NCBI GenBank assembly: GCA_049510975.1
Contig: JBEKYM010000003.1
Span: 170,293 to 234,292 of the forward strand
Direction: 5' to 3'
Source: JAKACA01 sp049510975
Lineage (GTDB): Bacteria; Actinomycetota; Acidimicrobiia; Acidimicrobiales; Bog-793
DNA: 64,000 nucleotides
How positions within the stretch are numbered: the stretch's first letter is position 1; each line of letters starts with the position of its first letter. The position numbers and the translations under genes are program-made. The notes under the pieces were generated by a model. The model had not been told where the DNA came from. It ran no database searches and saw only the letters and a list, made by a program, of their open reading frames with translations. Shown one piece after another: positions 1-8,342 of this stretch.

Positions 1-1434
1 CTCGGGATGACGAGCGGCGCCGCCGACATCGTGGAACGGTACGCCCCCCTCTCGGTCCGCGGCGACGTCCTCGGCCGCCTCACGTCCCTCGACCCCGACG
101 AGTCGTGGGAAGGCGGCATGTTCCTCACCGAACGTCAGGGCGGCAGCGACGTCGGCGCCAACACGACGCGGGCCACCCAGGACGGCGACGAGTGGCGGCT
201 GTTCGGCGACAAGCACTTCTGTTCGAACGTCGATGCGGACGTCTTCATCGTGCTCGCCCGCCCGGACGGGGCGCCTTCGGGCAGCCGTGGGCTCGCCACG
301 TTCATCATGCCGAGGCGGCTGAGCGACGGAACCGACAACGGCTTCCACGTCAAGCGACTCAAGCCGAAGCTCGGCACCGTCGCCGTCCCCACCGGCGAAG
401 TCACCCTCGACGGCGCTGTTGCCTGGCTGGCCGGCAGCGAGCCGAAGGCAGCAGCCGCCAACGGCAACGGCAACGGCAACGGCGAGAGCCACGACGCCGC
501 CCGTGACGGCAAGGGACTCAACCGGATGATGGAGATGGTGAACGGGAGCCGCTTCGGGGTGGCGCTCATGAGCCTCGGCATCCATCGGCGCTCGTGGTTG
601 GAGGCGGCGATCTATGCCGCCCAGCGCCAGCAGTTCGGCAACCGCATCGACTCCTACCCGCTCGTTCGCGAAACCCTCGTCGACCTCCTCACCGACCTCG
701 AAGCCGGCATGACCCTCAGCTTCGAGTGCGCCGCCGCCAACCGCACCGCCCCCACGCCGGAGGAGGGCGCCATGCTGCGGCGGATCGCCATCCCGCTCGC
801 CAAGCTGCGCGCCTGCCGGGTCGGCCTCGAATCCACCATGCACGCCCTCGAGGTGTTCGGCGGCAACGGCTACATGGAGGACTGGCCCGTCGCCCGCCAG
901 CTGCGGGACGCCCAGTGCCACACGATCTGGGAGGGCACGGAGAACATCTGCTGCTTGGACGTGCGCCGGGCCATGCGTGCGGACAACGCCGACGAAGCCG
1001 TCGTGCGCCGGATCGACCGTGCGCTCGAGGCTGGCGCCGGCGCCCCAGGCAGCAAGGGCGTGCTGGATGCTCCGCTTGCTGTCGTGCGTGCCGCCCGTGA
1101 CGAACTGGCCGAGGCCGCCCGCTACCTGCGTTCGGCGCCGGACGACCTGGCGTTGCTGCAGCTGCGGCGTTTCTCCTCTTTCATGGCCGACACCCTGGAG
1201 GGGGCGCTGCTGTGCGAGGAGGCCGCTTGGTCGCTCGGGCGTGACGGCGACGCCCGCAAGGCCGTCATCGCCCGGCGCTTCGCCGCCCGCCGGCTCACGA
1301 GCCAGCCGCTCCACGGGATCACGAGTACCGACCGCAGTGTCATCGACCTGTTCGAGCCGCTCGTCCGCTACGGCCAGATCGACCCGTCCGATGCGCTGGC
1401 GGCCGCCGGCAGCTCAGTGGTCGCTTCGGCCTGA
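1..1434 (+). CDS. AidB-like acyl-CoA dehydrogenase, 5' end outside the window
   Basis: Flavin-dependent acyl-CoA dehydrogenase of the AidB branch, expected to oxidise an acyl-CoA or a related substrate in the cytoplasm. The stretch TERQGGSDVGANTT near the start is the family's middle-domain motif. The C-terminal helical domain carries EVFGGNGYMEDWPVARQLRD and TIWEGTENI, both typical of the family. The frame is open to base 1 and the N-terminal helical domain is missing, so the true start lies upstream; the ATG at 7 is internal. A linker of four AACGGC units (460-483) encodes an NG-rich loop before the C-terminal domain, which is unusual. The exact substrate cannot be told from sequence. AidB proper binds DNA in E. 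coli, but nothing here shows that. Confidence 0.9.
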   Translation, partial: LGMTSGAADIVERYAPLSVRGDVLGRLTSLDPDESWEGGMFLTERQGGSDVGANTTRATQDGDEWRLFGDKHFCSNVDADVFIVLARPDGAPSGSRGLATFIMPRRLSDGTDNGFHVKRLKPKLGTVAVPTGEVTLDGAVAWLAGSEPKAAAANGNGNGNGESHDAARDGKGLNRMMEMVNGSRFGVALMSLGIHRRSWLEAAIYAAQRQQFGNRIDSYPLVRETLVDLLTDLEAGMTLSFECAAANRTAPTPEEGAMLRRIAIPLAKLRACRVGLESTMHALEVFGGNGYMEDWPVARQLRDAQCHTIWEGTENICCLDVRRAMRADNADEAVVRRIDRALEAGAGAPGSKGVLDAPLAVVRAARDELAEAARYLRSAPDDLALLQLRRFSSFMADTLEGALLCEEAAWSLGRDGDARKAVIARRFAARRLTSQPLHGITSTDRSVIDLFEPLVRYGQIDPSDALAAAGSSVVASA

Positions 1435-1439
1435 GGAGT

Positions 1440-1709
1440 TTAGAGCCAGCGGCCCGGATCGGCCGGGTGCGACCTCGACGTCACCCGCCCCTGGGGGTGA
1501 GCTGCCGGGTGGGTGACGCGTGCCACGACGATGGGTGGACCGGAGCGGGACGGATGCGCCGGGCCGGAGGCGGGGCCGGTCGTGAGGACCGCCCCCGCCA
1601 CGGCGGCCAAGAAGAGGCCGGCGACCAGGAAGACGGGCTTGCGAGATGGCCCCTCGACAATACGAGCCTGCTCAGACTGCCAATTCGGGCGCTGCGCGCG
1701 ATGCCCCAT
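1440..1709 (-). CDS. small predicted membrane protein, 89 aa
   Basis: I do not recognise this protein. It has a charged N-terminus of about 25 residues, one hydrophobic segment (PVFLVAGLFLAAVAGAVLTT, about residues 25-44) and a basic, Pro/Ser-rich tail, so it looks like a single-pass membrane protein. The ATG at 1709 is preceded on the minus strand by GGGAGG with a five-base gap, a good ribosome binding site and the main reason for calling it. It converges on the acyl-CoA dehydrogenase and ends a few bases after that gene. A different frame is also open across part of this stretch, so the call is moderate. Confidence 0.5.
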   Translation of the reverse strand: MGHRAQRPNWQSEQARIVEGPSRKPVFLVAGLFLAAVAGAVLTTGPASGPAHPSRSGPPIVVARVTHPAAHPQGRVTSRSHPADPGRWL

Positions 1710-1830
1710 CGTCGCCTCCCGTCCTGCCCAGCTAGCCCGGTCGGCCAGCCCTCAGAACATGAGACGCACGATCGAGGCATTTGGTTGCGACGAATTCGGA
1801 AAAATTTGCAGCCGGCCGCCGCCACTGCCC

Positions 1831-1850
1831 CCGACGGGCTCAGCCGTCGG
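1831..1850 (-). terminator. hairpin over the stop codon of the NifU-like gene
   Basis: CCGACGG and CCGTCGG form a perfect 7-bp stem with a 6-base loop that covers the stop codon. A run of T on the minus strand (complement of 1800-1804) follows only about 25 bases later, after a second GC-rich palindromic stretch. This is an imperfect intrinsic terminator at best. Confidence 0.3.
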
Positions 1851-2235
1851 CAACGTCCGAGCGCGGCACGTAGCCGCCACGTCCGAGCGAGGCGCTCTCG
1901 AACACGTCCATGGACTCGTCCACGCTGCCGCGCACTTCGGTGACCCAGCTCAATCGCTGCCGCATCAGCCGCTCGACCCCGCCCTGCAGCGTCAGGCCCG
2001 AGATGGCACACGACCCGCAGGCGCCCTGCAGCTGGACCTCGACGATGCCGGCGTCGAAGTCGACGTCGGTCACGACGAGGTCACCGCCGTCTTCCTGCAC
2101 GGCCGGCCGCATCAGTTCCATGAGCTGGTCGAGGCCGGCCTGACGAGCGGCACGCTCGGCGTCGTCGATGAGTACGGCGGCGACGGCGTCGTTCGTGGCG
2201 TTCTCGGTCGACTCGGTCGTCTCGGTATCGGACAC
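1840..2235 (-). CDS. NifU C-terminal domain (Nfu-type) iron-sulfur protein
   Basis: Nfu-type scaffold or carrier that holds a [4Fe-4S] cluster, often bridged across a dimer, and passes it to target proteins. The core LMRPAVQEDGGDL is the NifU-domain opening, and GACGSC supplies the two cluster cysteines (C-x2-C). The N-terminus is a short acidic/Thr-rich leader. I place the start at GTG 2235: TATCAT lies seven bases upstream on the minus strand and there is no Shine-Dalgarno, suggesting a leaderless message. GTG 2238 is an alternative. It is divergent from the nucleotidyltransferase gene. It is far from the suf genes at 47-53 kb but would be expected to work with them. Confidence 0.85.
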   Translation of the reverse strand: MSDTETTESTENATNDAVAAVLIDDAERAARQAGLDQLMELMRPAVQEDGGDLVVTDVDFDAGIVEVQLQGACGSCAISGLTLQGGVERLMRQRLSWVTEVRGSVDESMDVFESASLGRGGYVPRSDVADG

Positions 2236-2281
2236 CACATCAATGATACGAACGTCGGACGCGGGGCCGTACAGTGCTCCC
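2236..2281. promoter_or_regulatory. divergent pair of candidate leaderless promoters
   Basis: On the minus strand TATCAT (complement of 2242-2247) ends seven bases before GTG 2235. On the plus strand TACAGT (2270-2275) ends six bases before GTG 2282. No Shine-Dalgarno is seen on either side. In actinobacteria this spacing puts the transcription start at the start codon. Inference from spacing only. Confidence 0.45.
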
Positions 2282-3130
2282 GTGCAACTCGTTGTCATGG
2301 CAGCAGGTCACGGTCGTCGTTTTGGCGGGTTGAAGCAACTGGCGCCGGTCGGCCCGAACGGTGAGGCCCTCATGGACTACACCGCCAGGGACGCCCTCGC
2401 CGCCGGCTTCGACCATGCCGTCGTCGTGGTGCGGGACGAGGTGCGCGACGAGCTGCTCGATCACATCGCCGCCTACTGGCCGCCCGAGCTCCGGGTGACG
2501 CCGATCACCCAAGGCCCGATCGCGGGCACGGCCCAGGCCGTCGCCTCCACCGACGTGGTCGTGGACGGCTCCTTCGGCGTGGTGAACGCCGACGACCTCT
2601 ACGGCGCCGCCGCCATGATCACATTGGCGGCCGAAGTGCTCAGCCTCGGCCCGGACGAGCACGTCATCGTGGGCTACCGCCTCGACCAGACGGTGCTCAC
2701 GGACGCTCCCGTCACCCGCGGCGTGTGCATCACCACCCCCGACGGCTACCTCGACGTCGTTCAGGAACAGAACGTGGAGCGGGCTCCCGGCGGCGGCTTT
2801 TCGGGCAAGCCGATCCGCGCCCGCGACTCGGACCCGGCCCACCGCTTGAGCGGTGAGGAGGTGGTGTCCATGAACCTGTGGGGTTTCTCGGAGGGGATAT
2901 TCGACGACCTCGGGCGCGCCATCGCCCGCTTCGACCCGGCGACCGCCCCTCACAGCGAGGGCAAGCCTCCCGAGCTGCTCCTGCCCGACGTCGTCGCCCA
3001 TCTCGTCGCCACCGATCTCGCCCGCGTGCGTGTGGTCGAGACGACGGGGCGCTGCATCGGCTTGACCCACCCCGACGACCTCCCCCTCGTTCGCAAGATC
3101 GTGGAGAGCGAGCGCGGCGGGCTCAACTAG
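2282..3130 (+). CDS. NTP-transferase (sugar nucleotidyltransferase-like) protein
   Basis: Cytoplasmic nucleotidyltransferase-fold protein, probably joining a nucleotide to a phosphorylated sugar or similar acceptor. The N-terminus MAAGHGRRFGGLKQLAPVG is the nucleotide-binding loop of NTP-transferases. VVNADDLYG holds the metal-binding acidic pair. The start is taken at GTG 2282, which puts the loop close to the N-terminus; longer readings would run into the divergent NifU-like gene. It encodes 282 residues. It resembles the group of actinobacterial nucleotidyltransferase-like proteins without a proven substrate, so I give no gene symbol. It converges on the nitronate monooxygenase gene with a 13-base gap. 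Confidence 0.8.
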   Translation: MQLVVMAAGHGRRFGGLKQLAPVGPNGEALMDYTARDALAAGFDHAVVVVRDEVRDELLDHIAAYWPPELRVTPITQGPIAGTAQAVASTDVVVDGSFGVVNADDLYGAAAMITLAAEVLSLGPDEHVIVGYRLDQTVLTDAPVTRGVCITTPDGYLDVVQEQNVERAPGGGFSGKPIRARDSDPAHRLSGEEVVSMNLWGFSEGIFDDLGRAIARFDPATAPHSEGKPPELLLPDVVAHLVATDLARVRVVETTGRCIGLTHPDDLPLVRKIVESERGGLN

Positions 3131-3143
3131 CCCGAGCGGGCCC

Positions 3144-4265
3144 TCAATTCTCGAGCAGCTCCGCCAGCCGCTCGGCTGCCCCCGCGAAACCCTCCACCAT
3201 CTCGAAGACCACCTGCTTGGCCGGCTTGACCGAGTTCATGCGGGAGACGATCTGGCCGACGGGGATGCCCTGCAGCTCCGAGACGTCCGAGCGGGCGATG
3301 CGGCGCTGGGCGTCAGCCGTCAGCATGTACTGCAGCGGCATGGGCAGCGTGCCCGGCGACTCGGGTGCCTCCCAGGCGGCCGTCCAGGCAGTGCGAAGCT
3401 GGCGGGCAGGCTTGCCGGTGAGCGCCCTGGAACGGGCGGTGTCGCGGGAGCCGGAGGCGAGCAGCTTGGAGATGAGCTTCGGCGACATGTCGCTCTCGGC
3501 CGTCGTCAGCCAGATCGACCCGCACCACACGCCCTCGGCGCCGAGCGCGAGGGCGGCGGCGACCTGGCGGCCGTCACCGATGCCGCCGGCGGCGAGCACC
3601 GGGATCGGCGCCACGGCATCGACGACGTCCGGCACGAGCACCATGGAGGTGATCTCACCGGTGTGCCCGCCGGCCTCGTAGCCGGAGGCGACGATGATGT
3701 CGACGCCGTTTCGCACCTGGCTCTCGGCTTGCGAGACGGAGCCGACGAGGGCGGCGACGAGGACGTCGTGGTCGTGGGCGAGCTGGACGACATCGGGCGG
3801 CGGCGGCCCGAGGGCGTTCGCCAGGAGCTTGATCGGGTGCTCGAGGGCGATCTCGACGAGCGGCCGGGCGCCCTCGTGGGTCCAGCCCAACAACCGGTGG
3901 ACGTCCTCGTCCTCGGGCAGCTTGGGGACGCCGTAGCGATCGAGGACTTCCTCGACGTAATTGCGGTGGCCTTCCGGGATGAGCTCGTCGAGGATCGTTG
4001 CCAGCTCGGCGTTGGAGGCGTCCGCCGGCAAGTCACCCGACCCGGCGTAGGACGCCGGCATGACGACGTCCACGCCGTAGGGCTTGCCGCCGACGTGGTC
4101 GTCGATCCAGTCGAGCTCGATGGCGAGCTGCTCGGGCGTGAAGGCGAGGGCCCCGAGCACGCCGAAGCCGCCGGCGTTCGTGACCGCCGCCACGACGTCG
4201 CGGCAGTGCGAGAACGCAAAGATCGGGAACTCGATCCCGAGCCCCTCCGACAGCCGAGTCTTCAT
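3144..4265 (-). CDS. nitronate monooxygenase family FMN protein
   Basis: TIM-barrel flavoprotein of the nitronate monooxygenase (2-nitropropane dioxygenase) family, 373 residues. The FMN-site features visible are the early NAGGFGVLGA strand-loop, GYEAGGHTG and the late AAGGIGDGRQVAAALALGA phosphate-binding stretch. The start ATG 4265 has GGAGG four bases upstream and overlaps the acyl-CoA synthetase stop as ATGA, so the two are probably translationally coupled. Family members oxidise nitronates, but many actinobacterial paralogues sit beside lipid genes and have no proven role; that context, seen here, makes a lipid-linked oxidoreductase role possible. Confidence 0.85.
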   Translation of the reverse strand: MKTRLSEGLGIEFPIFAFSHCRDVVAAVTNAGGFGVLGALAFTPEQLAIELDWIDDHVGGKPYGVDVVMPASYAGSGDLPADASNAELATILDELIPEGHRNYVEEVLDRYGVPKLPEDEDVHRLLGWTHEGARPLVEIALEHPIKLLANALGPPPPDVVQLAHDHDVLVAALVGSVSQAESQVRNGVDIIVASGYEAGGHTGEITSMVLVPDVVDAVAPIPVLAAGGIGDGRQVAAALALGAEGVWCGSIWLTTAESDMSPKLISKLLASGSRDTARSRALTGKPARQLRTAWTAAWEAPESPGTLPMPLQYMLTADAQRRIARSDVSELQGIPVGQIVSRMNSVKPAKQVVFEMVEGFAGAAERLAELLEN

Positions 4266-5947
4266 GGGACCTCCGTGGGTTGAGCGAGGGCAGGCCGACC
4301 GGCGAGGGCGACGTCGAGCGCCCAGCGATAGTCGGGCTTGCCGGCGGGAGAGCGCACGAAGTCGTCCACGAGGTGGAGCTCCCGCGGCACCTTGTAGCCG
4401 GCGATGCGCGTCCGGCAGTACTCCTGGATCGACTCGAGCTCCGGCGCTGCCCCCTCGCGTGCCTTCACGACGGCAGCAACCCGTTGGCCCCAGCGGGGAT
4501 CGGGCACGCCCACGATGGTGGCGTCGTAGACGTCGGGGTGCGACTTCACGGCCGCCTCGACCTCCTCGGGGAAGACCTTCTCGCCGCCGGTGTTGATCGA
4601 CACCGAGCCGCGCCCGAGCAGGCTGATCGAGCCGTTCGCCTCCAGCAGCGCCAGGTCGCCGGTCATGACGTAGCGCGTGCCGTCCACCTCGATGAACACC
4701 TCGGCCGTCTTCACCGGGTCCTTGTAGTAGCCGATGGGGATGTTCCCGGACCGGGCGAGACGACCGACCGCGCCCGTCCCCGGCTCCATCGGCTTCAGGT
4801 CGTCGCCGAGCACGACCGAGTCGCGCACGGCCGTCACGGTCGGCCCGCCCCGCATGGCCGTCTCGCCGGACTTCACGACGACGATGCCGTTGGCGCCGCT
4901 CTCCGACGAACCGATGGCGTCGGTCATGAGCAAGTTCGGGAAATGGCGGAAGAACGTCTCTTTCACATCGGGTGAGAAGACGGCCGCCGTCGAGGAGAGC
5001 CCGAAGAGCGAGGACGTGTCGTACGGCTCGCCGGCGGCGGCGTGCGCCTCGTACTCCTCGATGAGCGGGCGTGCCATGGCGTCGCCGGTGAGCATGACGA
5101 GGTTCACGCCGAGCTCGCCGACGAGCCGCCAGACGCCTGCCGGCTCGAAACGATCCACGAGCACGACCCGATTCCCCTTGAAGCTCTGGCCCATGACGCC
5201 CCACTGGGTGGCTCCGTGCATGAGCGGGGCGATCGGCAGGAACGTCACGGCGAAGTTGTCCTCGACCGCCTTGCGGGCGAGGCCGCGAGGGTCCTCGATG
5301 CGGACGTTGGTGAGCGGGTCGATCCCGCCGCCGAGGGCGAACAGGACGTCCTCGTGCCGCCAGACGACGCCCTTCGGCAGGCCCGTGGTGCCGCCCGTGA
5401 ACAAGATGTAGTGGTCGTTCGGAGAGCGGGGCCCGAAGTCCCGCACCGTGGACTGGCCGGCGAGGGCGGCTTCGTAGTCGAGGACCCCAGGGCCCCCGCC
5501 GCCGGCGGCGGCCTCCTCGTCGAGCTCGGTGCCGTCGTCGACGACGAGCACATGGGCAAGCTTCGGCAACGAGTCCCGGCAGGCGGCCACGAGCGGGGCG
5601 AAACGCCGGTCGACGACCATCGCCACGACATCCGAGCTGGCGAACAGGTAGCGGAGCTCGTCGGCGACATAGCGGTAGTTGATGTTGATCCACACCGCCC
5701 GCAGCTTGAAGACGGCCCAGAGCGTCTCGACCCATTCGACCCGGTTGTAGGCGTAGATGCCGACGTGGTCGCCGGGACCGACCCCGACGGAGGCGAGGTG
5801 ATGGGCGAGCTGGTTCGCCCGCTCCTCCATCTCGAGGTACGTGCGCCGGACGCCGTTGGCAACCAGGTACTCACGCTCGCCGAAGACGTCGACGGCATGC
5901 TCGAACAGGTCGGCCAGGTTGTACTCCACCGGCGGTAAGTAGAACAT
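4262..5947 (-). CDS. acyl-CoA synthetase (AMP-binding enzyme)
   Basis: Adenylate-forming enzyme that activates a carboxylic acid to an acyl-AMP and then an acyl-CoA. The P-loop-like motif ILFTGGTTGLPKG is present near residue 180. Later come the family motifs MTGDLA and GRGSVSINTGGEKVFPEEVE, and the C-terminal PRELHLVDDFVRSPAGKPDY carries the catalytic lysine region. It encodes 561 residues, normal for the family. The start at ATG 5947 places FYLPPVEYNLADLF at the N-terminus as expected for fatty acyl-CoA ligases. It is coupled to the downstream nitronate monooxygenase. The chain length of its substrate cannot be read from the sequence. Confidence 0.92.
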   Translation of the reverse strand: MFYLPPVEYNLADLFEHAVDVFGEREYLVANGVRRTYLEMEERANQLAHHLASVGVGPGDHVGIYAYNRVEWVETLWAVFKLRAVWININYRYVADELRYLFASSDVVAMVVDRRFAPLVAACRDSLPKLAHVLVVDDGTELDEEAAAGGGGPGVLDYEAALAGQSTVRDFGPRSPNDHYILFTGGTTGLPKGVVWRHEDVLFALGGGIDPLTNVRIEDPRGLARKAVEDNFAVTFLPIAPLMHGATQWGVMGQSFKGNRVVLVDRFEPAGVWRLVGELGVNLVMLTGDAMARPLIEEYEAHAAAGEPYDTSSLFGLSSTAAVFSPDVKETFFRHFPNLLMTDAIGSSESGANGIVVVKSGETAMRGGPTVTAVRDSVVLGDDLKPMEPGTGAVGRLARSGNIPIGYYKDPVKTAEVFIEVDGTRYVMTGDLALLEANGSISLLGRGSVSINTGGEKVFPEEVEAAVKSHPDVYDATIVGVPDPRWGQRVAAVVKAREGAAPELESIQEYCRTRIAGYKVPRELHLVDDFVRSPAGKPDYRWALDVALAGRPALAQPTEVP

Positions 5948-5952
5948 GTTCT
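5941..5952. promoter_or_regulatory. perfect 12-bp palindrome on the acyl-CoA synthetase start codon
   Basis: AGAACATGTTCT is self-complementary and contains the ATG of the acyl-CoA synthetase (read on the minus strand). It could be an operator or a small RNA structure that hides the start codon. A 12-bp palindrome can also arise by chance, and no second copy was seen nearby. Confidence 0.25.
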
Positions 5953-6021
5953 TGTTTTGGCGGCAAGCATGGGGTGCGGGTCTGAAAGGATGCTGTTCCT
6001 GCAATGGGGGGAGGAAGTGCC

Positions 6022-7137
6022 ATGCCCGTTCCGCTCGACGAGTACCCGGTCCACCAGGTGCCGCTCTCGATGGCCTACGTCGCCACGAGTGACCGGAACG
6101 CCTACGACCGCTGCTACGTCAACGCTCACGACCGCAGCGGAGAGCTCTTCGTCGTGAGCGGGTTGGGCGTCTATCCCAACCTCGGCGTGCGCGACGCCTA
6201 CGTCACGGTGATGCGCTCGGGCCGCCAGTCGACCCTGCAGCTCTCCGATGCCCTCGACGACGACCGCCTGAACCAGCAGGTGGGTCCGTACCGCATCGAG
6301 GTCGTCGAGCCGCTGCGCCAGATCCGCCTCGTCTGCGACCCCGTCGAGCAGGGCATCGGCCTCGACCTCGTCTGGACCGGATCCTTCCCGCCCATCGACG
6401 AGCCGCTCCACACGATCCGCTCGGCAGGTCGCATCATCCTCGAGGGCGCCCGCTTCGCCCAGGTCGGCACGTGCGAGGGCGTGGTGCACGTGGACGGCAC
6501 CGACTACCGGTTGGCGCCGGAGTCCTCCGCCGGCACCCGCGACCGGTCCTGGGGGATCCGGCCCGTCGGCGAGAGCGAGCCGCCCGGGCGAGGTGCAGCC
6601 GAGCCGGCGGAAGGCTTCGGGTTCTGGTGGACGTATGCGCCGCTGCGTTTCGACGACTTCGCCGTCGTCGTGATCGCCCAGGAGGACGGCGACGGCACCC
6701 GCTCGACCGCGGAGGCCGTCCGCATCTGGCCGGCGGACTCCGGCCGCCCGCCCGAGCAGCTCGGCTGGGCCGACATCGACGTGCACTACCGGTCCGGCTC
6801 CCGTGTCCCGACCGGTGCCACCATCACGATCTCCAAGCGCGGCGGCCCCACCGTCGTCGAGATCGACACGCTCGGCTACGTGCTGCTCAGCGCCGGCCCC
6901 GGTTACAACGGCGACCCGGACTGGTCGCACGGTCGCTGGCGGGGCCGCGGCTGGTCGTCCCGCGTCGACGTCGACCTCGGTGACCCGGCCCTCGCCGGCC
7001 AGACGGCCTTCGGCGTCCTCGACCACGTCGCTCGGGCCCGCTGCGACGGCCAGGTCGGCTACGGGCTGTTCGAGCACGCGTGCTTCGGCCACCACGCTCC
7101 CTCCGGTTTCGACAGCTGGGAAGCGGTGGCGCCTTGA
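6022..7137 (+). CDS. lipocalin-like protein related to hydroxyneurosporene synthase/AttH proteins
   Basis: A 371-residue soluble protein rich in predicted beta strands, with no signal peptide or membrane segment. The central GTRDRSWGIRPVG and FGFWWTYAPLRF stretches resemble conserved motifs of actinobacterial proteins with tandem CrtC/AttH-type lipocalin domains, which bind lipid-like ligands. This resemblance is from memory and not tested. The start ATG 6022 is chosen because GGGGAGGAAG sits just upstream; the ATG at 6004 lacks such a site. The gene overlaps the following kinase gene by a TTGA and lies divergently from the acyl-CoA synthetase, so a role in lipid metabolism is likely but unproven. 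Confidence 0.65.
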   Translation: MPVPLDEYPVHQVPLSMAYVATSDRNAYDRCYVNAHDRSGELFVVSGLGVYPNLGVRDAYVTVMRSGRQSTLQLSDALDDDRLNQQVGPYRIEVVEPLRQIRLVCDPVEQGIGLDLVWTGSFPPIDEPLHTIRSAGRIILEGARFAQVGTCEGVVHVDGTDYRLAPESSAGTRDRSWGIRPVGESEPPGRGAAEPAEGFGFWWTYAPLRFDDFAVVVIAQEDGDGTRSTAEAVRIWPADSGRPPEQLGWADIDVHYRSGSRVPTGATITISKRGGPTVVEIDTLGYVLLSAGPGYNGDPDWSHGRWRGRGWSSRVDVDLGDPALAGQTAFGVLDHVARARCDGQVGYGLFEHACFGHHAPSGFDSWEAVAP

Positions 7138-8300
7138 CCGAGCCCGAACCGCCCGAACAGCCCGGACCGGGCCGAGCGGACCGAGCCGACACCAACGACG
7201 CCCTCGGGCTGCAGTCCTCCACGAGGGACCGGGACGAGCTGCGCGCCGCCCTGGAGGCGTGGCTCGCCGGCGCCGGCCTGGCGCGCCGCATCACCTCGCT
7301 CGAGGTGCCCGAGCACACCGGAGTGTCCAGCCTCTCGGTCCTGATGGACGTCGAGGATGCCGACGGCGCGCCGAGGGGCCTCGTGGCACGCCTGGCACCC
7401 GACACCTCCGCCCTCCCGGTCTTCCCGAGCTACGACCTCGAGAAACAATTCCTCGTCCTCGACCACCTCGCCCACCACTCCGACGTCGCCGTTCCCCGCG
7501 TCCACCGGCTCGAGCTCGACCCCGCGCCGCTCGGGGTTCCCTTCTTCGTGATGGACCGCATCGACGGCCGCATACCGCCCGACATCCTCCCGTACCCGTT
7601 CGGCTCCTGGGTGACCGAGGCCGAGCGCTCCGACCAGCGGCGACTGCAAGACGGCGCCCTCGCCGCCCTGGCAGGCGTGCACGCGGTCGAGCTCTCGCCC
7701 GAGCTGGAGACCCGCCTCGGCTTCGACGAGCCAGGGCCGACGGCGCTCCACCGGCACGTCGCCCACGTCCACAGCTACTACGACTGGTGCTCGGGGGACG
7801 GGGTGAGGTCGTCGGTGATCGAGGCGGGTTTCTCGTGGCTGGAGGAGCACTGGCCGGCGGGCATCGACGACCAGGTGCTCAGCTGGGGCGACGCCCGCAT
7901 CGGCAACATGGTGTTCCAGGACTTCACGCCGGCGGCGCTGCTCGACTGGGAGATGGTCGCTCTGGCGCCTCGGGAGGTCGACCTCGGCTGGATGATCTAC
8001 TTGCACCGGTGGTTCGACGACATCGCCGCCATGATGGAGATCGAGCCCATGCGGCACTTCATGCGGGCGCCCGATGCCGTGGCCACCTATGAGGCCGCCA
8101 GCGGCGCCACCGTACGTGACCTGCGCTTCTTTCTCTTCTATGCGGCCCTGCACCACGGCATCGTGATGTTCAGGGTCACCCGCCGGCAGATCGCTTTCGG
8201 GCAGGCCGTCATGCCCGACGACCCGAACGACCTCATCCTGCACCGCCGCAGCCTCGAGGAGATGATGGAGGGGTCGTACTGGGAGGGCTTCGGGGTGTAG
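7134..8300 (+). CDS. APH-family phosphotransferase
   Basis: Aminoglycoside-phosphotransferase-fold small-molecule kinase. The catalytic loop reads SWGDARIGNMVF (Brenner-type motif with Asp and metal-binding Asn), followed by LLDWEMVALAPREVDLGW, which carries the metal-binding Asp. A reasonable start is TTG 7134, overlapping the TGA of the upstream gene as TTGA; this gives 388 residues. An earlier ATG would overlap the neighbour much further. Enzymes of this fold near acyl-CoA synthetases and acyl-CoA dehydrogenases sometimes phosphorylate hydroxyacyl-CoA intermediates (the ACAD10/11 and Lva systems). That role is an inference from context; antibiotic resistance is less likely. Confidence 0.82.
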   Translation: MTEPEPPEQPGPGRADRADTNDALGLQSSTRDRDELRAALEAWLAGAGLARRITSLEVPEHTGVSSLSVLMDVEDADGAPRGLVARLAPDTSALPVFPSYDLEKQFLVLDHLAHHSDVAVPRVHRLELDPAPLGVPFFVMDRIDGRIPPDILPYPFGSWVTEAERSDQRRLQDGALAALAGVHAVELSPELETRLGFDEPGPTALHRHVAHVHSYYDWCSGDGVRSSVIEAGFSWLEEHWPAGIDDQVLSWGDARIGNMVFQDFTPAALLDWEMVALAPREVDLGWMIYLHRWFDDIAAMMEIEPMRHFMRAPDAVATYEAASGATVRDLRFFLFYAALHHGIVMFRVTRRQIAFGQAVMPDDPNDLILHRRSLEEMMEGSYWEGFGV

Positions 8301-8342
8301 GTGAGCCGCCAAATAGCCGGCAGGCCGGTAGGTTCGCCGCTG

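Noticed and set aside
3131..3143. GCCCGAGCGGGC as a two-way terminator between converging genes
   Set aside because: Stem of only 4-5 bp and no T run on either side.
7134..8300. Aminoglycoside resistance gene
   Set aside because: APH fold is present, but the context is lipid metabolism and no mobile element is nearby.
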